Shown: positions 1 to 6,376 of the stretch, in pieces | How positions within the stretch are numbered: position 1 is the stretch's first letter | How the letters are laid out: each line of letters begins with the position of its first letter | Source of the DNA: an uncultured Muribaculaceae bacterium | GTDB lineage: Bacteria; Bacteroidota; Bacteroidia; Bacteroidales; Muribaculaceae | Reading direction: 5' to 3' | NCBI GenBank assembly: GCA_910584735.1 | Contig: CAJUBM010000145.1 | Span: 1-6,393 of the forward strand | Length of the DNA: 6,393 nt | Position numbers and translations under genes: made by a program | The notes under the pieces: model-generated | Database searches by the model: none | Seen by the model: only the letters and a program-made list of their open reading frames with translations | Told to the model about the DNA's origin: nothing

Positions 1-1
1 C

Positions 2-52
2 CCGGAGGTCCGGCGCCACTATAAAGTTACCATTGCCAAAAGTGTTATATAA
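2..52 (+). CDS. Possible 3' end of an upstream gene (last 16 codons)
   Basis: The first ~20 bases are GC-rich like the coding DNA further on, and the sequence turns AT-rich soon after. All three forward frames are open from the left edge, with stops at 22-24, 50-52 and 81-83. The frame ending at 50-52 would give a basic C-terminus, PEVRRHYKVTIAKSVI. It is too short to identify, and the choice of frame is uncertain. The stretch could equally be non-coding, or belong to another frame. In related loci the upstream neighbour is often a sensor-regulator, kinase or sugar transporter, but nothing here shows which. Confidence 0.2.
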   Translation, partial: PEVRRHYKVTIAKSVI

Positions 53-56
53 CAGG

Positions 57-92
57 AGCGGTGTGTCAAAAAATGGATTTTGATACACCGCT
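57..92. repeat. 15-bp inverted repeat with 6-nt loop
   Basis: Bases 57-71 pair with 78-92. All positions are complementary except one G·T wobble (65 with 84), leaving a 6-base loop at 72-77. The outer half of the stem is GC-rich (GCGGTGT / ACACCGC) and the inner half is an A-run/T-run (TCAAAA / TTTTGA). No clean T-tract follows on either strand, so it is not a textbook intrinsic terminator. It could still end transcription of an upstream gene, or be a dyad operator. It lies about 165 bp upstream of the -7 element, which favours an upstream-gene terminator over a core promoter operator. Confidence 0.55.
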
Positions 93-110
93 TGTATATC
101 CATGATTAAA

Positions 111-143
111 ACCGTTGAATCCGGTAAATTCCGGTTATTACCG
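111..143. promoter_or_regulatory. Helically phased CCG/CCGG blocks, candidate regulator-binding region
   Basis: CCG or CCGG blocks begin at 112, 121, 131 and 141, about one DNA-helix turn apart, separated by A/T-rich spacers. Two adjacent decamers, at 121-130 and 131-140, share 7 of 10 bases. An inverted repeat overlaps them: CGGTAA at 122-127 and TTACCG at 138-143. The block sits roughly 115-145 bp upstream of the -7 element. A set of same-face half-sites suits an activator such as a hybrid two-component or SusR-type PUL regulator. The regulator assignment is inference, because no such gene is in the window. Confidence 0.35.
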
Positions 144-255
144 AGATAATACGTCAATTATAATAGATATTGCTAAATATGTAAACATTAGAGCAATGCA
201 CATTTTTTAATAGCTTCTGCAACATTAATTATAACCGCATACGTGTTAACAAGCC

Positions 256-263
256 TATCTTTG
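256..263 (+). promoter_or_regulatory. Bacteroidetes -7 promoter element (TATCTTTG)
   Basis: TATCTTTG matches the Bacteroidetes primary-sigma -7 consensus TAnnTTTG exactly. Transcription would be expected to start near position 270, giving a leader of about 30 A/T-rich bases before the ATG at 301. The matching -33 element (TTTG) should end about 19-21 bases upstream, but that stretch reads ATTATAACCGCAT with nothing like it. A good -7 with no -33 suits a promoter that needs an activator, as expected for a substrate-induced PUL. It would drive all three genes. Confidence 0.65.
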
Positions 264-300
264 CATCAGTTTTTAAAATCAAACTAACCTTAAAAAACGT

Positions 301-3300
301 ATGAAAAAACAAATCCTCGGTGCAATCCTTACCATCCTTGCGATGATAACGGCCCATGCACAGTCCGTCACGGTTCATGGCTCGGTCTGGGGACTGAACG
401 ATGACGAACCCCTGATAGGCGCCACAGTAGCGCCCGAAGGAGATCCCACCAAGGGTGTGACAACCGACATCGACGGCAACTTCGTAATAAGTGTGCCCCA
501 GGGAACCCGGCTTTCATTCTCATACATCGGCTACGTACGCCAGGTTCTTGAGGCGCAACCGCAGATGAAGGTCGTACTCCAGGACGATGCCCTCAACCTT
601 GACGAAGTAGTGGTGACCGGCTATACCACCCAGCGCAAAGCCGACCTTACAGGCGCCGTTTCCGTGATGGATATGAAGCAGCCTATATCCGAGAACTCCG
701 GGTCTATCATCAACTCTATGCAGGGACGCCTCCCCGGCGTGTCGGTAACCACCGATGCCGCCCCTGGCGGCGGCGGTGCCATCCGCGTACGCGGAATGTC
801 GACCGTCAACTCCAACGACCCCCTATATATAGTTGACGGCATACCTACGGACAACATCACATCAATAAACCCAACCGATATAGAATCGATGCAGGTGCTG
901 AAAGATGCCGCATCAGCCTCTATATACGGTTCACGTGCGGCCAACGGCGTAATCATCATAACCACCAAGCAGGGAAAAGGTGACAAATTAGCCGTCAACG
1001 TAAACTATGCCGCATCCCTCCAGACCATCTGCAAGACCTACAAGATGCTCAATGCCGAGCAGTGGGGACAGGCTTACTGGACCGCACAGAAGAACTCAGG
1101 TCTCCGCCCCTCGCATCCCCTCTACGGCAACGGCGAGACACCCCAGCTCGTAGAGTTCATAAACGGCAACCCCAACTACCCCACCACGAACACCGACTGG
1201 CAGGACGAGGTTTACCGTTCGGCTTGGACCAACAACCTCACTGCGTCCGTCTCCAACAGCAGCGACCGCGGTTCGTTCCTCTTCTCTGCAAACTACATCA
1301 ACCAGAACGGTATCATGCAGGATACCTACTACCGCCGCTATTCGGCCCGTGTAAACTCTACATACAACTTCAACAAGTATGTAACCATAGGCGAAAACCT
1401 CATGATTGCCAACTGGACCGACCGTGGCTATGCCACCAATGACGACCGAGGCATCCCCTACACCGCCATGCGCCAGCATCCGGCAATCCCAGTGCGCGGA
1501 CTTGACGGTGACTGGGCACGTCCCAAGCAACTTGGCATAAGCGATATTTCAAACCCCGTACAGGACCTCTACAACGGTCGCGACAATACCAACCAAAGCT
1601 GGCGCATATTCGGCAACATGTTCCTCGCCGTAATGCCTGTGGAAGGACTTACCCTGAAAACCAACTTCGGTCTCGAACACGTGCAGTATTTCAACAAGGT
1701 TCTCAACCGCAAGACCATCCCCAGCGATATGAACTCAATGTCGCGTGCATACGGCCAGGGCGACACATGGACTTGGACCAACACCGCCAACTACGTCAAG
1801 ACCTTCAACGACCTTCACCACCTGAACGTACTGTTCGGCGTAGAAGCTATCAAATATACCTTCGAAGATATTTCCGCAGCACGTACAGACTACGCTTTCG
1901 AGGATGACGACTACATGCAGATCGGTTCCGGCGAAGGCACTCAGACCAACGGAGGCGGCAAGAACCAGTGGGCACTCTTCTCTGTATTCGGAAAAGTAGA
2001 CTACAATTATGCCGACCGTTACCTGGCTTCCTTCACACTGCGCCGCGATGCCTCCTCCCGTCTCGACCGCAACAGCAACTCCGGCGTGTTCCCGGCCTTC
2101 TCCCTGGCATGGCGTCCGACACAGGAGGCCTTCTTCCCCACCAACAATGTTCTTAACGATTTGAAAATCCGCTTCGCCTGGGGTCAGAACGGTAACTCCG
2201 CAATCGACAACCTCTATGCCTCCTACTCCACCTACCGCTACGACATGGGTAACGGAGCATACGACCTCAACGGCACAAACACCGGCCAGGTTCCCGGCGT
2301 AATCGTGGCAGCCTCCGGCAACAACAAGCTCAAATGGGAGACCACCACCCAGACAAACATCGGTGTTGACTTCGGTTTCCTCAACGGCTCGCTCAGCCTC
2401 TCGGCCGACTACTACATCAAGAAAACCAAGGATATGCTCACCATCCCGCCGGTACTTGCCGTAGCAGGCGAGAACGCAGCCATGTGGATGAACACCGGCG
2501 ACATGGACAACCACGGTTTCGAACTGACGCTCAACTATATCTCGCCCCAGTACGGCGACTTCTCTTGGAACGGCAACTTCAACATCTCCAAATATAAGAA
2601 CAAACTCGTAAAACTCAACAATCTCGTAAAGACCGTAGGCGGCGACACCCGCATGATTGTAGGGCAGCCTATGGGCGTCTACTACGGCTGGGTATGCGAC
2701 GGTATATTCCAGGATGCCGACCAGGTGGCCAACCATGCCACACAACAGGGAGCCGCACCCGGCCGCCTCATCTACCGCGACCTTGACGGTAACGGCGTAA
2801 TCAACGAGGATGACCGCTGCATCATCGGCGACCCCAATCCTGACTTCTCGCTGGGTCTGAACCTTGATTTCAAATACCGCGACTTCACCCTCAGCACATT
2901 CTTCACCGGTGATTTCGGCTTTGACATCATCAACACCACCCGCCGCCAGCTTTACTTCATGACCTACGGTGACATCTCCACAAACCGCAGCGTGGACGTG
3001 CTCAACGCCTGGACGCCGCAGAACCCCGGGGCTACCATCCCCGCACTTGCCGCTACCGACGACAACAACGAGACACGAATGTCCACCTACTATGTCGAGG
3101 ACGGCTCATATTTCAAAATGAAATACATCAAGCTGGCTTACTCATTCCCTTCAAAACTGCTGCGTCCAATAGGAGCAACAGCCCTGAACGTCTACGGACA
3201 GCTTGAGAATGTGTTCACTATAACCAACTACAAAGGGCTTGACCCCGAACTCCCCCTCGGAGGATATGGCTCCCGTATCGACAACGGCCCATACCCGCGC

Positions 3301-3339
3301 TCACGAGTTATCTCACTGGGTCTCAACGTTACCTTCTAA
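301..3339 (+). CDS. SusC-like TonB-dependent outer-membrane transporter
   Basis: This is a 22-stranded-barrel importer of the SusC family (RagA/SusC), expected to take up oligosaccharides across the outer membrane using TonB-ExbBD energy. Domains in order: a Sec signal peptide (residues 1-20, ending AHA before QS); a carboxypeptidase-D regulatory-like domain (about 23-95, with GATV, DIDGNF and SYIGY motifs); a TonB-box region (DEVVVTGY, 101-108); a plug (about 115-225, with GRLPGV, IRVRG, PLYIVDG, DAASASIYG and ANGVIIITT); then the barrel, ending in the terminal aromatic strand ISLGLNVTF. An EF-hand-like loop lies at 827-838 (D827, D829, N831, N835, D838). The length of 1012 aa is normal. No N-terminal STN domain is present, so control through an anti-sigma/ECF pair is unlikely. 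The start is set by the signal peptide and by the promoter 38 bp upstream. It is followed after 24 bp by its SusD-like partner. Family confidence is high; the substrate is inferred only from context. Confidence 0.97.
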   Translation: MKKQILGAILTILAMITAHAQSVTVHGSVWGLNDDEPLIGATVAPEGDPTKGVTTDIDGNFVISVPQGTRLSFSYIGYVRQVLEAQPQMKVVLQDDALNLDEVVVTGYTTQRKADLTGAVSVMDMKQPISENSGSIINSMQGRLPGVSVTTDAAPGGGGAIRVRGMSTVNSNDPLYIVDGIPTDNITSINPTDIESMQVLKDAASASIYGSRAANGVIIITTKQGKGDKLAVNVNYAASLQTICKTYKMLNAEQWGQAYWTAQKNSGLRPSHPLYGNGETPQLVEFINGNPNYPTTNTDWQDEVYRSAWTNNLTASVSNSSDRGSFLFSANYINQNGIMQDTYYRRYSARVNSTYNFNKYVTIGENLMIANWTDRGYATNDDRGIPYTAMRQHPAIPVRGLDGDWARPKQLGISDISNPVQDLYNGRDNTNQSWRIFGNMFLAVMPVEGLTLKTNFGLEHVQYFNKVLNRKTIPSDMNSMSRAYGQGDTWTWTNTANYVKTFNDLHHLNVLFGVEAIKYTFEDISAARTDYAFEDDDYMQIGSGEGTQTNGGGKNQWALFSVFGKVDYNYADRYLASFTLRRDASSRLDRNSNSGVFPAFSLAWRPTQEAFFPTNNVLNDLKIRFAWGQNGNSAIDNLYASYSTYRYDMGNGAYDLNGTNTGQVPGVIVAASGNNKLKWETTTQTNIGVDFGFLNGSLSLSADYYIKKTKDMLTIPPVLAVAGENAAMWMNTGDMDNHGFELTLNYISPQYGDFSWNGNFNISKYKNKLVKLNNLVKTVGGDTRMIVGQPMGVYYGWVCDGIFQDADQVANHATQQGAAPGRLIYRDLDGNGVINEDDRCIIGDPNPDFSLGLNLDFKYRDFTLSTFFTGDFGFDIINTTRRQLYFMTYGDISTNRSVDVLNAWTPQNPGATIPALAATDDNNETRMSTYYVEDGSYFKMKYIKLAYSFPSKLLRPIGATALNVYGQLENVFTITNYKGLDPELPLGGYGSRIDNGPYPRSRVISLGLNVTF

Positions 3340-3348
3340 TCAAAAAAC

Positions 3349-3363
3349 AGAATACCGATAGAA
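3349..3363 (+). promoter_or_regulatory. A-rich translation leader of the SusD-like gene
   Basis: The 24-bp gap between the SusC-like stop and the next ATG has no Shine-Dalgarno sequence. It consists of an A-run followed by AGAATACCGAT (3349-3359), five bases before the ATG at 3364. Nearly the same string, AGAATAACCGAT, precedes and overlaps the start of the third gene (5088-5099). A-rich, unstructured leaders are usual in Bacteroidetes. The short gap implies cotranscription with the transporter gene. Confidence 0.4.
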
Positions 3364-5025
3364 ATGAAAGCGATTTCAAACATCATAAACCGCAGCCTGC
3401 TCTGCGCTGCCGTAGGTCTGCTAGGACTGGGTGCCGTCTCCTGCGACGACATGCTTGACCTCAAGCCCCAGGGGCAGTTCACCGACCAGCAGTTTGACGA
3501 TGACACCGTGGAGGGCCTCATGGCCGCAGCCTACGCAGGCCTCCAGTCACACTTCTTTGGCAACAACGAAGCGTTCGCAGGCCCCATCACAAACTGGATT
3601 TTCGACGTACGCTCCGATGATGCCTACAAAGGTGGCGGCGGTGTCTCTATGGAAGCCAATATCCACCTGATCGAAGTCAGCAACATCCAGAGCGACAACG
3701 TCAGCATCTTCAACAAATGGCAGAACAACTACTTCGCCGTCTCACGTTGCAACAAGGCCATCCTGGCCGTAGAAAACGCCCCGGGCGTCAGCGACAAGGA
3801 GAACCTCATAGCCCAGTTGAAGACCCTGCGCGCATATTTCTACTTCGACCTTATCCGCATTTTCGACCGCATCCCCTACTTCGTGGAAGGTGAGAACCCC
3901 AACGAGGCATCTCCCACACAGTACACCCGCGATGAGATTTTCTCTTTCATCAAGAAAGACCTCGCAGACGCATGGCTGGTACTCCCCGAATCGCAGTCAC
4001 AGCCCGGCCGCTTCAATAAATATGTGGCAGCGGCCCTCCATGCCAAGGTATCGGCCTTCACCTCCTCATGGGGAGAGGTCGAGGAATATGCCGGCTACGT
4101 AATCTCCTCCGGGCGCTACGAACTCTATCCCAACTTCCTCGACATGTCTAAAGTAGAGTTCAACAACCGCTACGAGTCAATTATGGCCATCCAGTTCTCC
4201 ACGGCCAACAACAACGCCAATATCAACTGGTGCAACCTGCTGAACACCACTTGGTCTGAAGGCAACCTCTTCGGCAACGGCGATGATTTCTTCCTCGCCA
4301 GCCAAAACCTCGTGAACGCGTTCCGCACCGATGAGAACGGCCTCCCCTACCTTGACGGGACATTCAACAACGTAAACGTAACCACGAATTACGATGGCAA
4401 CGTGGATCCCCGTCTGGACTTCACCGTAGGACGTATCGGCATGCCTTTCCGTGGCCACACATACAACATGGCATGGTGCCGAGCATACGACATCTACGGC
4501 GAGTACTCAGGCAAAAAAGGACTTATCGACCCCTCATCGCCCGACATGGTGCAGGGATTCCCCTGGGGTGCCTCCCCGCTGAACTTCTGCCTCATCCGTT
4601 ACGCCGACATACTCCTGCTCAAGGCAGAGGCCCTCATTGAGTTGAACAAAGACCTCGAACAGGCCCGCACCCTCATCAACGATGTACGCCGCAAGGCAGC
4701 CCGCTCGGTAGACCCCGCATATACTCCCGTTGACTGCAATCCAATGATAGCCTCTTACTATGTAGGCGAATATCCGGCCCAGGGCTGGAACCAGGATTAC
4801 GCCCGCCGCGCCGTCCGCATGGAACGCCGTCTGGAACTGGCCATGGAGGGTAACCGCTGGTTCGACCTCGTTCGCTGGGGCAACGTCGTAGAGACAATGA
4901 ACAACTACTACCGTTCCGAATCTAAACTCCGCTCATATTACGATGCCGCCTCTATGAGCGCCGATGAGATTTTCTTCCCGCTGCCGCTGGCCGAAGTTGA
5001 AAATTCAGGAGGCCTCTACGAATAA
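3364..5025 (+). CDS. SusD-like surface glycan-binding lipoprotein
   Basis: This is a SusD/RagB-family lipoprotein that binds oligosaccharide outside the cell and forms the hinged lid of the SusC-like transporter. A lipoprotein signal ends at A24-V-S-C27, and the mature protein begins C-D-D. This acidic start resembles the Bacteroidetes signal for export to the cell surface. The N-terminal SusD domain includes LRAYFYFDLIRIFDRIPYF (about 155-173). The C-terminal domain carries the family signature ADILLLKAEAL (about 414-424) and ERRLELAMEGNRWFDLVRWG (487-506). The protein ends in the usual PLPLAEVENSGGLYE style. Its 553 aa length is typical. Stop codons are in tandem (TAATAA, 5023-5028). From memory, levan binding by BT1762 uses a Trp and a Cys (W85, C298). 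W78 and the W289-C290 pair lie at similar positions here, but this is an unaligned guess. It is cotranscribed with the transporter upstream. Confidence 0.97.
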   Translation: MKAISNIINRSLLCAAVGLLGLGAVSCDDMLDLKPQGQFTDQQFDDDTVEGLMAAAYAGLQSHFFGNNEAFAGPITNWIFDVRSDDAYKGGGGVSMEANIHLIEVSNIQSDNVSIFNKWQNNYFAVSRCNKAILAVENAPGVSDKENLIAQLKTLRAYFYFDLIRIFDRIPYFVEGENPNEASPTQYTRDEIFSFIKKDLADAWLVLPESQSQPGRFNKYVAAALHAKVSAFTSSWGEVEEYAGYVISSGRYELYPNFLDMSKVEFNNRYESIMAIQFSTANNNANINWCNLLNTTWSEGNLFGNGDDFFLASQNLVNAFRTDENGLPYLDGTFNNVNVTTNYDGNVDPRLDFTVGRIGMPFRGHTYNMAWCRAYDIYGEYSGKKGLIDPSSPDMVQGFPWGASPLNFCLIRYADILLLKAEALIELNKDLEQARTLINDVRRKAARSVDPAYTPVDCNPMIASYYVGEYPAQGWNQDYARRAVRMERRLELAMEGNRWFDLVRWGNVVETMNNYYRSESKLRSYYDAASMSADEIFFPLPLAEVENSGGLYE

Positions 5026-5039
5026 TAAGCTATAGAAAA

Positions 5040-5066
5040 GGTAGGCGCGTCTCTCCGGCGCCTACC
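5040..5066. repeat. Perfect 9-bp GC-rich intercistronic hairpin
   Basis: GGTAGGCGC (5040-5048) is perfectly complementary to GCGCCTACC (5058-5066), with a 9-base loop. It sits 12 bp after the tandem stop of the SusD-like gene and 31 bp before the third gene. No T-tract follows; the next bases are ATCCATAAAAACAC. It is therefore more likely to be an mRNA-stabilising or partially terminating element than a full terminator. Either role would let the SusC/SusD messages be more abundant than that of the third gene. Its function is inference; the pairing is seen directly. Confidence 0.6.
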
Positions 5067-5097
5067 ATCCATAAAAACACAAAACAAAGAATAACCG

Positions 5098-6249
5098 ATG
5101 AAAAAAACATATATACTGTCAGCCTTAGTGGCAATGGCTCTGTCTTCGGGTATGACATCATGTTCCGATGTGGATATACCCGACACTCCGGCAGCCTCCA
5201 AGGTGGAAAACCTCACATCTGAGGTCGACGGCCGCACAGTGACACTGAACTGGACCCTCCCCCAGGACGAGACCATAACAGGGATACAGATTCTGCGTAA
5301 CGGCACCGTTATTGAAACATTGGAAGGCCCCCAGACCACATGCACCCTCCGCAAGGAGACCCCCGGCACCGATGTGACCTACACCGTCAAAATAATCTAT
5401 GAGGACGGCCGTGTGTCGGAGGGCCAAACAGTGCATCTCGATGTCGTATCAAACGAGAAAATCGCCATGCTGCTTCCCTGCCCGCAGGCCGAACTTACTG
5501 ATGACGATGAGATTGCGACAGCAAAATGGTTTGCCGAAGCATATGCCGAGGACGGCGAGATGCTAACTCCCGACAAGGTATCTGTACTTGACCCCGACAA
5601 ATATCCCGTAGTATGGATCAATATAGACCGTGAGGGTCTCCAGATCGGCTGGCGCAACCTCCCGGCCGAGATAGTAAGCGATGCCACCATCGAGGCTCTC
5701 CGCAGCTATGTGGATGCCGGCGGCAACGTATTCCTCACAAAACACGCCACACAGCTTACCGTTCCCCTGGGATTCCTTGACGAGAAATTCGCCCCCGGCA
5801 TTTTCGCCAGCGGCCCCGGCGGCGAGGGTGGTGACATCTGGTCGATAAACTGCAATATCGGTTTGATTTACGACCATAACGACAGCGAACTGTTCCGAGG
5901 ACTCACCACCTGCGATGTATTCCAATATCCCACCTTCCCCCTCATCGGCCCGGGCTGGAGAGAAGACCACAACTGTATGTGGGACCTCAACGCCTACCAA
6001 TATACCGCCGAAGGTGAGAATACGGTAGAGAAGTTCCAAAACGAGAACCATTGCACCGTAATGGCCACCTGGGGACAGGTTGTGGACTTCGCCGTAGGCG
6101 GCATGCTCGACTTCGAATCGGTAAACGGGCGCGGGCGCTGCGTAGCCAACGGTCTTGCAGCCTACGAGTTCTACCAGCCGGGAGGCAACCAGTACCAGGC
6201 CAACGTAGAGCGTCTGTCGCGCAACTGCCTTGACTATCTGAACAAATAA
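5098..6249 (+). CDS. DUF4960-type surface glycan-binding lipoprotein (fructan PUL type)
   Basis: This is a predicted outer-surface lipoprotein that captures polysaccharide and feeds the SusC/SusD pair. Its signal peptide ends M19-T-S-C22, and the mature protein begins CSDVD, an acidic surface-export-like start. Residues about 33-116 form a fibronectin-III/Ig-like beta domain (VTLNW, TYTVKI and TVHLDV strands). Residues about 120-383 resemble DUF4960. The domain looks like a ThuA/class-I glutamine-amidotransferase-like fold: a first strand KIAMLLP; VVWINID; the segment IEALRSYVDAGGNVFLTKHAT, comparable to the ThuA 'GGGxVGLHxA' pattern; then FRGL and GRGRCVANGLAAYEF. A GATase nucleophile motif is not evident, so binding is likelier than catalysis. 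The mature part beyond C22 holds eight cysteines. From memory, B. thetaiotaomicron BT1761, in the levan locus, belongs to this family, hence the fructan guess. The start follows a 72-bp gap. A related lipoprotein of unknown role is the main alternative. Confidence 0.85.
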   Translation: MKKTYILSALVAMALSSGMTSCSDVDIPDTPAASKVENLTSEVDGRTVTLNWTLPQDETITGIQILRNGTVIETLEGPQTTCTLRKETPGTDVTYTVKIIYEDGRVSEGQTVHLDVVSNEKIAMLLPCPQAELTDDDEIATAKWFAEAYAEDGEMLTPDKVSVLDPDKYPVVWINIDREGLQIGWRNLPAEIVSDATIEALRSYVDAGGNVFLTKHATQLTVPLGFLDEKFAPGIFASGPGGEGGDIWSINCNIGLIYDHNDSELFRGLTTCDVFQYPTFPLIGPGWREDHNCMWDLNAYQYTAEGENTVEKFQNENHCTVMATWGQVVDFAVGGMLDFESVNGRGRCVANGLAAYEFYQPGGNQYQANVERLSRNCLDYLNK

Positions 6250-6272
6250 GTCTTAAATCCATCATGACAACC

Positions 6273-6315
6273 GTGTGCCCGGTCTATTTCACCGCACGGA
6301 ACAGACCGGGCATAC
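6273..6315. terminator. Strong hairpin downstream of the third gene, possible terminator
   Basis: Bases 6273-6285 pair with 6303-6315 over 13 bp (12 Watson-Crick and one G·T wobble), with a perfect GC-rich 10-bp core TGCCCGGTCT / AGACCGGGCA and a 17-base loop. It begins 24 bp after the stop codon. No T-run follows, so intrinsic termination is not certain. An end-of-operon element, a processing site or a transcript-stabilising stem are alternatives. A competing 7-bp pairing is possible between 6271-6277 and 6293-6299. Confidence 0.5.
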
Positions 6316-6368
6316 ATTCCACCAAAACACATACAAACCATTCATAAGTAACTGGTCGAAATTATTTT

Positions 6369-6376
6369 AATGTTTG
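6369..6376 (+). promoter_or_regulatory. Weak -7-like element near the right edge
   Basis: AATGTTTG differs from the TAnnTTTG consensus at one position and lies in an AT-rich stretch after the downstream hairpin. No -33 TTTG is visible about 20 bases upstream. If real, it would start a separate transcript for the next gene. The same bases contain an ATG (6370-6372), open for eight codons to the edge (MFVRGKFL), which does not look like a signal peptide start. Neither reading can be settled inside the window. Confidence 0.2.

Noticed and set aside
184..244. Short direct repeats in the control region: AACATTA (184-190, 221-227), AATTATAA (156-163, 227-234) and ATACGT (149-154, 239-244)
   Set aside because: They are 6-8 bp, A/T-rich and irregularly spaced (37, 71 and 90 bp), which is expected by chance in AT-rich DNA. 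Worth revisiting only if conserved.
1062..1442. A 126-codon plus-strand open frame in another frame of the SusC-like gene
   Set aside because: The translation is rich in R, H, Q and P, as expected from out-of-frame reading of C-rich codons, and it breaks no conserved feature of the transporter.
1735..2745. A 336-codon open frame on the minus strand inside the SusC-like gene
   Set aside because: It lies wholly antisense to a clear transporter gene. Its protein has low-complexity V/G/E-rich composition with no recognisable domain, and GC-rich third positions easily create such frames.
5563..6051. A 162-codon minus-strand open frame inside the third gene
   Set aside because: It is antisense to a well-supported lipoprotein, with no domain, signal or start context of its own.
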